A DNA stretch of 14,047 nucleotides from Prevotellaceae bacterium (GTDB taxonomy: Bacteria; Bacteroidota; Bacteroidia; Bacteroidales; UBA932). Where the stretch lies: contig JAITKG010000170.1 of the NCBI GenBank assembly GCA_031278495.1, positions 1-14,047 of the forward strand, given 5' to 3'. This document shows, piece after piece, positions 6,904 through 14,047 of this stretch. The position numbers and the translations under genes are program-made. The stretch's first letter is position 1; each line of letters begins with the position of its first letter. Under the pieces are notes generated by a model. That model did no database searches. It was not told the DNA's origin and saw only the letters and a program-made list of their open reading frames with translations.

Positions 6904-6931
6904 CATTCTTCATTCCCCATTCTTCATTCCT
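6904..6931. repeat. 14-bp tandem duplication CATTCTTCATTCC
   Basis: CATTCTTCATTCCC (6904-6917) is followed directly by CATTCTTCATTCCT (6918-6931); CATTC is itself repeated inside each unit. It ends four bases before the stop codon of the leftward 220-residue gene. Confidence 0.7.
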
Positions 6932-6934
6932 GGT

Positions 6935-7597
6935 TCAGGGGATAAGCGCGCTTTCGATTTCGCTCCAGGGACCGCGTTTGCCCTTCAGGTTTTGCCAGCA
7001 GATAGCGACATAAATCGTTTTCCCGCGTTCTTCTTCGGTAAATTCGAGGAAGTGCGGCGTACGGGTAGCCAGCACGCTGTGGGTAAGCGCATGGACGCCG
7101 GCAGGCGGGACGCCGGACACGGCGTAGGCGATCACTGCGCCGTTTATGCCGTAGGGTTTCGCCCTGCTGTCGCTGTCCTTGTCGTGGAAGAGGACTTTCA
7201 GGCGGCGGAAATCAACCACATGGAGGCTGAGTTCGGGGCGCGACTTCGGCGCAGGAATGGTGGCGTACGTGGTGGTGCGCACGTGCAGACCGAGCGCGAT
7301 ACGCTGCGCGCCGGTGATGACGGGGTTCCTCAGCCGGAAACCCGCCAGTTCACGGATTTTTTTTACCAGCGTTGCGCGGGCGGCGTTTTTTTCCGCCACG
7401 ATGATGGAGGTTTTCGCCGGGCTGTCTACCAGCCCGTGCAGCGTGGCAAATGCCGCGTTGGCGCTTTCAAGGGCGTCGACTTCCCCGGGCGGGATATCCC
7501 ATGCGCCGGCGTTAGCGGTTATTTCTGCGGTGAAATTGGCGCTCCACGCTACCAGTTCCGCGCTTTTTCGGGGTATATAATCTGATCTTATGCTCAT
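6935..7597 (-). CDS. Conserved protein of unknown function with fibronectin-III-like C-terminus
   Basis: A 220-residue protein with no signal peptide or membrane segment. The N-terminal half is helical and alanine-rich (SDYIPRKSAELVAWSANF, then AEKNAARATLVKKIREL). The C-terminal half looks like a beta-sandwich, with RPELSL, RRLKVLFHD, GAVIAYAVS, ATRTPHFLEF, ERGKTIYVAICWQN and a final GPWSEIESALIP. This arrangement, including the terminal GPWSEI, matches a family I recall as frequent and uncharacterised in Bacteroidetes and spirochaetes. The C-terminal pattern of strands ending in a W-x-N-x-K-G-x-x-G-P-W-S motif resembles a fibronectin type III fold; this is inference. Its own promoter lies at 7649-7679 and it converges with uvrC. 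The minisatellite sits just upstream of its promoter. Confidence 0.8.
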   Translation of the reverse strand: MSIRSDYIPRKSAELVAWSANFTAEITANAGAWDIPPGEVDALESANAAFATLHGLVDSPAKTSIIVAEKNAARATLVKKIRELAGFRLRNPVITGAQRIALGLHVRTTTYATIPAPKSRPELSLHVVDFRRLKVLFHDKDSDSRAKPYGINGAVIAYAVSGVPPAGVHALTHSVLATRTPHFLEFTEEERGKTIYVAICWQNLKGKRGPWSEIESALIP

Positions 7598-7648
7598 TGT
7601 TTTCTGATTTTATAACATTTATACCGGGTAAACTGTCTTTTTACCGTA

Positions 7649-7679
7649 CAAAGATAAGGGATTTATTCGTACTGTGCAA
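7649..7679 (-). promoter_or_regulatory. Promoter of the 220-residue protein gene
   Basis: On the minus strand TTG (7679-7677), 20-nt spacer, TATCTTTG (7656-7649): a full match to the Bacteroidetes -7 box with a usable -33 box. The start is expected near 7642. The leader (about 45 nt) contains a small hairpin, GGTAAA-(7 nt)-TTTACC at 7627-7645, close to the start site. Confidence 0.6.
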
Positions 7680-7703
7680 TACCCTGCCTGTGGTATATTT
7701 TTG

Positions 7704-7871
7704 TTTTCTAATAACTGGAAAATATTTTCTAATGACTGGCAAATATTTTCAAGTGACTGGAAAATGTTTTCTAATGACTGGCAAATATTTTCAAGTGACT
7801 GGCAAATATTTTCTAATAACTGGCAAATATTTTCAAGTGACTGGAAAATGTTTTCAAGTGACTGGAAAACA
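7704..7871. repeat. Minisatellite of eight 21-bp tandem units, with decayed copies to about 7934
   Basis: Eight contiguous units of exactly 21 bp start at 7704, 7725, 7746, 7767, 7788, 7809, 7830 and 7851. Each reads TTTTC-WARTRACTGG followed by MAAAYR. Two subtypes, TAAT(A/G) and CAAGTG, alternate irregularly. At unit junctions the sequence approaches the palindrome GAAAATATTTTC (perfect at 7719-7730). Recognisable but decayed 21-bp units continue to about 7934. Because 21 is a multiple of three, every frame yields a 7-residue repeat, which explains the overlapping open frames here. There are no spacers, so it is not a CRISPR array. Confidence 0.95.
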
Positions 7872-7934
7872 TGTTCGGATGCAGAGAATGCGTGTCCGGA
7901 GGATGAGAACGCGCGTTCAAGCGGCGGACAAACA

Positions 7935-8065
7935 AAGGCGCAACGGGGAAAAAGGGGACGGATATACCCGCAGGTCAGCGGCAGGCGGCAGGGCGCGGCA
8001 GGCACGCTGCCCGGAGGGCATTTATTGCGCAAAGCGCATTCACCGTGCGGGCTGCCCGGCGTTTC
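7935..8065. terminator. Cluster of small hairpins downstream of the PBP gene
   Basis: Read leftward after the PBP stop, three short stems follow: GGGCAGCCC (8057-8049), TGCGC-TTT-GCGCA (8038-8026) and TGCCC-TCC-GGGCA (8020-8008). GCTGCCCGG occurs twice (8006-8014 and 8051-8059). There is no T-run, so termination is only a guess. The remainder, 7935-8005, is GC-rich with no gene that I can support. Confidence 0.3.
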
Positions 8066-10423
8066 TTAGAAAAAATTATCGTTTTCCTGCCCGGCGCGGT
8101 AGCTGCCGTCGGCGTCGCTGCCGTCGCAGGCATAGGCGGGCGGCACGCCGGGGGGTACGGTAAATTCATCGGTTGTTTTCACGTCCAACCGTTCGTCGGC
8201 GATGACTTTTTGCATAAAAAGCCCCCAGATGGGCAGCGCCATGTTCGCGCCGCCGCCCAGGGCAAGGCTTTCAAAATGTACATCGCGGTCTTCGGCGCCT
8301 ACCCATACGCCCGCCGTGAGTTTCGGCATAAAGCCGACAAACCAGCCGTCGGACTGGTCGTTGGTGGTTCCGGTTTTTCCGGCTATCTGCCCTTCGGGAA
8401 CGTAGCGGCTGCGCAGGCGGTATGCCGTTCCTTCATTCACTACCGCCTGCATCAGGTTGACGGTAAGGTAAGCCGCGCGGTCGCTCAATGCTTCCGTTTG
8501 CTTCGGCAGGAACGCCGCCAGCCTGTTTCCCGATTTATCTTCAATGCGCGTTACAAAGAACGGTTCTATGTGAACGCCCCTGCTGGGAAAGGTATTATAT
8601 GCGCCTACCAGTTCAAAGAGCGTAAGGTCGCAGGAACCCAGGCAGAGGGAGGGCGCCCATGGCAAATCGCTTTTTATGCCCATCTTGTGGGCTATATTTA
8701 TCAATGCCTGCGGACCAAACTGCTTCATCAGGTAAGCCGAAATATTATTGCTGCTTTTGGTCAGTCCCCATTTAAGGGTTACCATTTGTCCAATCCATTC
8801 CGGCTTGTCCGTGCTTTTGGGCGACCACGTGCTGTCGCCGACAATGAAGGTTTGCGAGACATTGAGCACGCGGTCGCAGGGCGTCATGCCCTGCTGCATG
8901 GCGAGCGTATATAAAAACGGTTTCATGGTAGATCCCACCTGCCGGTGCGACTGGCGTGCATTATCGTATTTGAAATAGCGGTAATCGGGACCACCCACGT
9001 AGGCGCGGACAAAACCGGTTTGCGGCTCTATCGCCATGAACGCCGCGCGGAGCAGCGACTTGTAATATAAAACAGAATCATGCGGCGTCATCACGGTGTC
9101 TATCGCGCCCCGCTGCCATGAAAAGATTTTCATCGGCACGGGTTTTTTGAAAGACGCTTCAATGTCCTTTTCATTGACGCCTTCCGCTTTCATCGTACGG
9201 TAACGGTCGCTGGAGAGTATCCCCTGCCGGATAATCTGCCGGGCGCGCTCCCGTGCAAGGTCGTTGGAGAACGGGAAGTTCCGCCGGTATTTCAATTCGG
9301 CGCTGAACGCCGGTTGCAGGTCATGGCGCAAGTGTGTGGCAACAGCTTCTTCGGCATACCGCTGCATGCGTGAATTGACAGTGGTGTAAATTTTCAATCC
9401 GTCGCGGTCAAGGTCATAGCGGCTGCCGTCGGGTTTGAAGTTCTTGTTGAGCCAGCCGTAGAGCGGGTCGGTTGCCCACGACGCAGAGTCATTCCTGTAA
9501 TCGAGCCGGCGTTTCCCGTAGCGGCTGCGTACGGGCTCCTGCATATTCATGATGCGCCGCAACATATCGCGGAAGTAGGGCGCCTGTCCCGACAGGTGGT
9601 CTTGCGGCTGGAAATTCAAGGTTATTGGCGTTCCTTTCAGGGAATCGCCTTCCGCCTCCGGCAGGTAGCCGCATTTCACCATTTGGGCAATTACGTGGTT
9701 TCGGCGCGTCAAGGCACGGTCGGGATTTCGCACCGGGCTGTACATCGTCGGCGCATTGACCACGCCCACCAGCATCGCGGCTTCCTCCACGTTCAGTTGC
9801 GAGGGGTGTTTTCCGAAGAAAGTAGAAGCCGCCGACTGGATGCCATAAGCATTGCTGCCGTAAAATACCGTATTGAAGTACATCGCAATGATTTCATCTT
9901 TGGTGTAGTTCCGCTCAATTTTCACGGCGGTAACCCATTCTTCCAGTTTTTGCCAGATGCGTTTCAGTTTGTCCTGCTCGCGTTGCGAAAATAAATTCAA
10001 CGCCAGTTGCTGGGAAATGGTGCTGCCGCCGCCGGAACTTTTATCGCGAAACAGCAGGGTCTTCACCGCCACGCGTCCCATGCTGAAAAAGTCAATGCCC
10101 GCATGACTGTAAAAACGCCTGTCTTCCGTAGCCACCAGCGCGTCTATCAGGCAGGGGGACAGTTCGTCGTACGACACAAAGGAGCGGTTCTCGATGTGAA
10201 ATGTCGCCAGTACCACCCCGTCGGACGAAATAATTTCGGTAGCCAGATTACTGTTCGGGTTTTCCAGCTCTTCAAACGAAGGAATATGCCCCAGCCAGCC
10301 CACGATTATAAACAGGGCTGCCACGCCGACGATCCCGGCAAGTACCATGCCCCAAAACCACAGGAAAATTTTCCGTATCCAGCGGTTCTTATCCGCCCCT
10401 TTAGATTTATTTTTTTTTACCAT
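8066..10423 (-). CDS. mrcA: Class A penicillin-binding protein (PBP1A type)
   Basis: A 785-residue bifunctional peptidoglycan synthase: its transglycosylase polymerises lipid II and its transpeptidase cross-links stem peptides outside the inner membrane. A basic cytoplasmic tail (MVKKNKSKGADKNRWIRK) precedes one membrane anchor at about 19-44. The GT51 domain shows catalytic E100 in ATEDRRFYSHAGID, then GGSTISQQLALNLF and YFNTVFYGSNAYGIQSAA. The transpeptidase domain has nucleophile S498 in STMK (498-501), SSN at 557-559 and KTG at 683-685. All active-site motifs are intact. I start at ATG 10423; the frame stays open to ATG 10510, but those 29 extra residues are unlike a PBP tail and come from AT-rich intergenic sequence. 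It is divergent from topA. The exact subclass name is uncertain. Confidence 0.95.
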   Translation of the reverse strand: MVKKNKSKGADKNRWIRKIFLWFWGMVLAGIVGVAALFIIVGWLGHIPSFEELENPNSNLATEIISSDGVVLATFHIENRSFVSYDELSPCLIDALVATEDRRFYSHAGIDFFSMGRVAVKTLLFRDKSSGGGSTISQQLALNLFSQREQDKLKRIWQKLEEWVTAVKIERNYTKDEIIAMYFNTVFYGSNAYGIQSAASTFFGKHPSQLNVEEAAMLVGVVNAPTMYSPVRNPDRALTRRNHVIAQMVKCGYLPEAEGDSLKGTPITLNFQPQDHLSGQAPYFRDMLRRIMNMQEPVRSRYGKRRLDYRNDSASWATDPLYGWLNKNFKPDGSRYDLDRDGLKIYTTVNSRMQRYAEEAVATHLRHDLQPAFSAELKYRRNFPFSNDLARERARQIIRQGILSSDRYRTMKAEGVNEKDIEASFKKPVPMKIFSWQRGAIDTVMTPHDSVLYYKSLLRAAFMAIEPQTGFVRAYVGGPDYRYFKYDNARQSHRQVGSTMKPFLYTLAMQQGMTPCDRVLNVSQTFIVGDSTWSPKSTDKPEWIGQMVTLKWGLTKSSNNISAYLMKQFGPQALINIAHKMGIKSDLPWAPSLCLGSCDLTLFELVGAYNTFPSRGVHIEPFFVTRIEDKSGNRLAAFLPKQTEALSDRAAYLTVNLMQAVVNEGTAYRLRSRYVPEGQIAGKTGTTNDQSDGWFVGFMPKLTAGVWVGAEDRDVHFESLALGGGANMALPIWGLFMQKVIADERLDVKTTDEFTVPPGVPPAYACDGSDADGSYRAGQENDNFF

Positions 10424-10516
10424 CGCTATACTTTGTAAAAAATTATTTACCAACTTATTGCTACCTGAAAAACATTCGTTTTCCAGACCTTCTGAAATAC
10501 AAAATAACATAAAAAA

Positions 10517-10549
10517 TTTGGAATATACCTTATTTTATCACTTACTTTG
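10517..10549 (+). promoter_or_regulatory. Probable topA promoter
   Basis: TTTG (10517-10520), 21-nt spacer, TTACTTTG (10542-10549), one mismatch from TAnnTTTG. Expected start near 10556, leaving a leader of about 34 nt, AT-rich and without a Shine-Dalgarno sequence. The same 15 bases, TACTTTGTAAAAAAT, occur at 10543-10557 and 10429-10443 in this divergent gap. Confidence 0.4.
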
Positions 10550-10589
10550 TAAAAAATATGGCAAAAAACAAATTAGTAAATAAACAAAT

Positions 10590-12929
10590 ATGCAAGAAAA
10601 TTTAGTTATCGTAGAATCGCCGGCAAAAGCCAAAACGATTGAAAAATTTTTAGGGAAAGATTTCTTAGTAAAATCAAGCTTCGGGCATATCCGCGACTTG
10701 TCAAAGAGCAAACAGCTCGGGATTGACGTCAATAATAATTTTGAACCGGACTACATTGTGTCGGAAGATAAATTAAAGGTGGTCGCCGAATTGAAAAAAT
10801 TAGCCCGGCAGGCAAAAACCGTTTGGCTCGCTTCCGATGAAGACCGCGAAGGAGAAGCTATCGCATGGCACCTGATGGAAACGTTGAAATTAGACCCGGA
10901 AAAAACCAAACGCATCGTATTCCATGAAATCACGAAAGACGCCATCCTTCATGCTGTCCAAAACCCGCGCACGGTGGACATGAACCTGGTGAATGCACAG
11001 CAGGCGCGCCGCGTCCTCGACCGGCTGGTGGGTTTTGAAGTGTCGCCGGTGTTATGGCGGAAAGTGAAAGAAGGTTTATCCGCCGGGCGCGTGCAATCCG
11101 TTGCCGTGCGCCTGATTGTGGAGCGCGAACGCGAAGCGCTGGGCTTTCAGGCAACATCGTCGTTCAAGGTCAGCGGGCTTTTTGAACCGGCGGACGAGAA
11201 AAAATTCAAGCTCAAAGCCGAACTGTCCGAAAAATTCAAAGACGAAAATACGGCGCAACAGTTTTTAGAAAAATGCAAAACGGCTGCCTATACGGTACAG
11301 GCAATTGAAAAAAAACCGGCGAAAAAAATGCCGGCGCCTCCCTTTACTACATCCACGCTGCAACAGGAAGCATCGCGCAAACACGGTTTTTCCGTCAGCC
11401 AAACCATGAGCGTTGCGCAACGCCTCTACGAAGCCGGATGGATTACCTACATGCGTACCGACTCGACCAACCTTTCGGAAATGGCGTTGAAAAGCGCAAA
11501 AAGCGCCATTGAACAGTTATTCGGGAATAATTATTCCAAAACCCGCCGGTATGCCACCAAAACCAAAGGCGCACAGGAAGCGCACGAAGCCATTCGCCCA
11601 ACCTATATGAACCGGACAGATATTGAAGGTTCCGCTCAGGAACGTAAATTGTACGACCTGATTTGGAAACGCGCCATTGCGTCGCAAATGGCAGAAGCGC
11701 AACTGGAAAAAACGGAAATAACTATCGGCGTTTCCACCGCCCCGCAAACCTTTCAGGCATGCGGCGAAGTGCTTTTGTTCGACGGGTTTTTAAAAGTATA
11801 TATGGAAACCAACGACGATGAACCGGAAGACCAGACCGACAGCGGACTGTTGCCGCCACTGAAAAACAACCAATCCCTGAATGCGCTGGAGATTACGGCT
11901 ACCGAGCGTTTTTCGCAACGCCCGCCGCGCTACACCGAAGCAAGTCTGGTGAAACGCATGGAAGAACTGGGCATCGGGCGGCCTTCGACGTATGCGCCGA
12001 CCATTACCACAATTATCAATCGCGGCTACGTAACCAAAGAAGACCGTCCGGGAGTGGAACGTAAATATATCCAGTGGATGCTGCAAAAAGGCAGCCTCGC
12101 AAAAAAAATACTGGCGGAAATCACCGGAACCGAAAAAGCGAAACTCTTCCCAAGCGACATCGGAATGCTGGTAAACGATTTCCTGAATGAATATTTCCAA
12201 AATATCGTGGATTACGGTTTCACTGCCAATGTGGAAGAAGAATTTGACGAAATCGCCGAAGGAAAACTGCAATGGCATAAAATGATTGATAAATTCTACC
12301 AGCCGTTCCACACCAACGTTACCGAAACACTGGAAACATCGCGCATCATGAATGCCGAACGGATTTTAGGGCAAGACCCGAAAACCGGCAAAACTGTGTC
12401 CGTCCGCATTGGTCGCTACGGTCCGCTGGCGCAGCTGGGCGAAGCCGACGATGAAAAAAAGCAGTTCGCCTCCCTGCAAAAAGGACAGTTAATAGAAACC
12501 ATCACGCTGGAAGAAGCCCTGAATTTATTTGAGCTTCCCCGCGCCGTCGGCTCCTACGAAAACAAAGAGGTCATGGCGGCTATCGGGCGTTTCGGACCGT
12601 ATGTCCGCATCGGGTCGGAATTTGTGTCCCTCAAAAAAGAAGACAGTCCCTACACCGTAACCATTGAGCGCGCCATTGAACTGATTGAAGAAAAACGCAC
12701 AAAAGCCCGCGAAAAACATATCAAGGTATTTGAAAAAGAAGATATACAAATCCTGAACGGCCGCTTTGGTCCTTATATTGCACACGCCGGCAATAATTAC
12801 AAAATCCCGAAAAACGCCGAGCCCGCAAAGCTGACGCTGGAAGAAAGTTTGGAGATTATCGCCGCACAAAAAGATAAAAAGCGTGAAACGAAAAGCGTAA
12901 AGCGAAAGACGGCAAGCCGTAAGTCATAA
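10590..12929 (+). CDS. topA: DNA topoisomerase I (type IA)
   Basis: A 779-residue type IA topoisomerase, which relaxes negative supercoils by passing strands through a transient single-strand break. The TOPRIM domain opens the protein: VIVESPAKAKT with E9, and SDEDREGEA with D83, D85 and E87. The core contains VGFEVSPVLW and GLSAGRVQSVAVRLI. The active site is WITYMRTDS, with Y287 as the covalent nucleophile and R289. RPPRYTEASLVKRMEELGIGRPSTYAP marks the end of the core. The C-terminal part (about 590-760) has four glycine-rich topoisomerase repeats (GRYGPLAQLG, IGRFGPYVRIG, NGRFGPYIAHAG) and no zinc-finger cysteines, as in other Bacteroidetes. It ends in a lysine/arginine tail. The heptamer array begins in the stop codon. 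Confidence 0.97.
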   Translation: MQENLVIVESPAKAKTIEKFLGKDFLVKSSFGHIRDLSKSKQLGIDVNNNFEPDYIVSEDKLKVVAELKKLARQAKTVWLASDEDREGEAIAWHLMETLKLDPEKTKRIVFHEITKDAILHAVQNPRTVDMNLVNAQQARRVLDRLVGFEVSPVLWRKVKEGLSAGRVQSVAVRLIVEREREALGFQATSSFKVSGLFEPADEKKFKLKAELSEKFKDENTAQQFLEKCKTAAYTVQAIEKKPAKKMPAPPFTTSTLQQEASRKHGFSVSQTMSVAQRLYEAGWITYMRTDSTNLSEMALKSAKSAIEQLFGNNYSKTRRYATKTKGAQEAHEAIRPTYMNRTDIEGSAQERKLYDLIWKRAIASQMAEAQLEKTEITIGVSTAPQTFQACGEVLLFDGFLKVYMETNDDEPEDQTDSGLLPPLKNNQSLNALEITATERFSQRPPRYTEASLVKRMEELGIGRPSTYAPTITTIINRGYVTKEDRPGVERKYIQWMLQKGSLAKKILAEITGTEKAKLFPSDIGMLVNDFLNEYFQNIVDYGFTANVEEEFDEIAEGKLQWHKMIDKFYQPFHTNVTETLETSRIMNAERILGQDPKTGKTVSVRIGRYGPLAQLGEADDEKKQFASLQKGQLIETITLEEALNLFELPRAVGSYENKEVMAAIGRFGPYVRIGSEFVSLKKEDSPYTVTIERAIELIEEKRTKAREKHIKVFEKEDIQILNGRFGPYIAHAGNNYKIPKNAEPAKLTLEESLEIIAAQKDKKRETKSVKRKTASRKS

Positions 12930-12977
12930 GTTGAAAGTTGAAAGTTAAAAGTTGAAAGTTGAAAGTTGAAAGTTGAA
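12929..12977. repeat. Seven tandem AGTTGAA heptamers
   Basis: Seven contiguous 7-bp units run from the last base of the topA stop codon; the third is AGTTAAA and the others are perfect AGTTGAA. Such arrays are typical of Bacteroidales gaps and likely vary in number between strains. No promoter box is evident between topA and the next gene. Confidence 0.95.
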
Positions 12978-13002
12978 ACAGGCGCACTGGCGTCAGTTTG
13001 AA

Positions 13003-13026
13003 TCTGTAAACCCGTAAATCTGTAAA
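13003..13026. repeat. Three tandem octamers (TCTGTAAA type)
   Basis: TCTGTAAA (13003-13010), CCCGTAAA (13011-13018), TCTGTAAA (13019-13026), ending nine bases before the ATG at 13036. This second tandem array fills most of the remaining topA downstream gap. Confidence 0.8.
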
Positions 13027-13035
13027 TCCAACACC

Positions 13036-14025
13036 ATGCAATTTCAGCAAATTATCCACTATGTTCATGCCCACCATTTGCGGGCTGAGTATCCGGAAGC
13101 GCAGGCAGCCATTATCGGGACGGGCTCGCACAAGCCGGTTATAGATGCGCTCATGCCGCTGTATGTCCACCGGCATACCACGCCGGTGTTGCATGTGGAA
13201 TGTGCGGAAAATGACGTGGCAAATATAGTGGCAGATTGCCAGCAACGGGGTATCGTGGCGGTTATTGTGGGCAATGCCCGTTTCCTGCCCGGCGGGCAAC
13301 CGTTCTCCGCCGCCGCAGTAGCGCCGTCGGCAAACATGCGGTCGGTGGAACTGTACCGGTCGGTGTTGGAGCATCCGCAATTAGAGATTTTTTCGGTCAT
13401 CGGGTTCCAGACCTACCTCACCGCCACCGGCGATATCGAATGGTTGCACGAACAGGGTTACGAAACATTGCGGCTCGGCGCATTCCGCGACTGTCCCGCC
13501 GAAGCCGAACCGCTGCTCCGCGAAGCGCATCATGTGTTCTTTGACCTGAACGCCCTGCGCGCCTCCGACGCCCCTGAAACGTACCAACAGTCGCCCAATG
13601 GCATGTATGCCGAAGAACTGTGCCAGTTAGCCGCCTACAGCGGTCGTGCGCCTAAATTACAAAGTTTCCGGCTGTTCAATTTCCTGCCGTCCCTTGCTTC
13701 CACAACCCTTACGGCGCAAACCGCCGCCCAAACGTTGTGGCATCTGCTTGAAGGCATTGCCGTACGCCACCAGTGGCATATACCCAACAGCACGGCGCAC
13801 ATTGAAAAAATTATTGTGGACGCCGGCGAAAACGGGCAATCCATGACATTCCTGCACGATACGATCACCGGCTTCTGGTGGTTGCAGATACCCTTGACCG
13901 GCGGCTCGCACCGCCTCATTGCCTGCTTGCAGGAAGACTACCGGTGCGCCTGCCGCCATGAAGTGCCGGTACGCTGGCTGCGCTATTTCCAAAAGTTCAA
14001 TCAAAAACTTACGGGCGAAAAGTAA
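13036..14025 (+). CDS. Ureohydrolase-fold (arginase/formimidoylglutamase-like) protein, metal site degenerate
   Basis: A 329-residue protein resembling the Bacteroidetes branch usually annotated as arginase or formimidoylglutamase. The best landmarks are IFSVIGFQTYLT, LRLGAFRDCPAEAEPLLREA, VFFDLNALRASDAP, SPNGMYAEELCQLAAYSG and the C-terminal WLRYFQKF. True arginases bind two Mn ions through a GGDH motif, D-x-H-x-D, and a D-x-D pair. Here the first region reads VIVGNARFLPGG (from 76) without an obvious histidine ligand, the D-A-H-x-D strand is not recognisable, and the last pair is D170-L-N172. The protein may therefore be a non-hydrolase relative, or use another metal arrangement. It has no signal peptide. 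It follows topA by 106 bp of tandem repeats with no clear promoter, so co-transcription is likely. Family assignment is from memory and moderately sure. Confidence 0.65.
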   Translation: MQFQQIIHYVHAHHLRAEYPEAQAAIIGTGSHKPVIDALMPLYVHRHTTPVLHVECAENDVANIVADCQQRGIVAVIVGNARFLPGGQPFSAAAVAPSANMRSVELYRSVLEHPQLEIFSVIGFQTYLTATGDIEWLHEQGYETLRLGAFRDCPAEAEPLLREAHHVFFDLNALRASDAPETYQQSPNGMYAEELCQLAAYSGRAPKLQSFRLFNFLPSLASTTLTAQTAAQTLWHLLEGIAVRHQWHIPNSTAHIEKIIVDAGENGQSMTFLHDTITGFWWLQIPLTGGSHRLIACLQEDYRCACRHEVPVRWLRYFQKFNQKLTGEK

Positions 14026-14047
14026 AATATTCCATTCACCACCTCAA

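Noticed and set aside
7098..7110. CAGGCGGGACGCC inside the 220-residue gene, resembling the REP-like core at 4869 and 4886
   Set aside because: It is a 13-bp match in GC-rich coding sequence, without the flanking arms, and the protein length around it looks normal; chance is likely.
6887..7585. Rightward 232-codon open frame
   Set aside because: It is the antisense shadow of the 220-residue gene, which has family similarity and a promoter.
7704..7871. CRISPR array
   Set aside because: The 21-bp units are contiguous with no unique spacers, and no cas genes are present.
7597..8163. Rightward open frame through the minisatellite (TGKYFQ repeats then arginine-rich tail)
   Set aside because: Its 7-residue repeat is an automatic product of the 21-bp period, and it runs antisense into the PBP 3' end.
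10424..10510. Upstream ATG for the PBP
   Set aside because: The added 29 residues are not basic, do not look like a PBP cytoplasmic tail and come from AT-rich intergenic DNA.

Overview
The window reads as a chromosomal segment of a Bacteroidota bacterium, most likely order Bacteroidales. The evidence is the gene content (MutS2, UvrC, a two-domain class A PBP, a TopA without zinc fingers, and a Bacteroidetes-type ureohydrolase-like protein), the TTTG-N19-21-TAnnTTTG promoters of the primary sigma factor, near absence of Shine-Dalgarno sequences, and short-unit tandem repeats between genes. I cannot name the species. No rRNA, tRNA or CRISPR array is visible.

Layout. 1-197 (-) is the N-terminal fragment of a secreted protein cut by the window edge. 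198-804 is an AT-rich gap holding a large imperfect palindrome, a leftward consensus promoter and two tandem 50-bp dyads. 805-2223 (+) is an AT-rich P-loop ATPase with a C-terminal PD-(D/E)XK nuclease-like domain. It lies between two 65-bp direct repeats that differ at 3 positions. 2302-4782 (-) is mutS2 and 5006-6814 (+) is uvrC, divergent across a promoter region. 6935-7597 (-) is a 220-residue protein of unknown function. 7598-8065 carries a minisatellite of 21-bp units. 8066-10423 (-) is a class A penicillin-binding protein, diverging from topA (10590-12929, +). topA is followed by a ureohydrolase-fold protein (13036-14025, +), probably in the same transcript.

How the genes fit together. 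MutS2, UvrC, TopA and the PBP are ordinary housekeeping functions (recombination and ribosome-collision control, nucleotide excision repair, supercoiling relaxation, wall synthesis). The segment from about 384 to 2281 is different: it is visibly richer in A+T, and its only gene belongs to a family often present in several copies per genome. It is bracketed by near-identical palindromic repeats, one of which coincides with the gene's own promoter. This is the best candidate here for an undescribed mobile or self-regulated unit. Second is the 21-bp array (two helical turns per unit) next to the promoter of the 220-residue protein.

Three starts were moved from the longest reading frame: the ATPase (TTG 799 to ATG 805), MutS2 (TTG 4815 to GTG 4782) and the PBP (ATG 10510 to ATG 10423).
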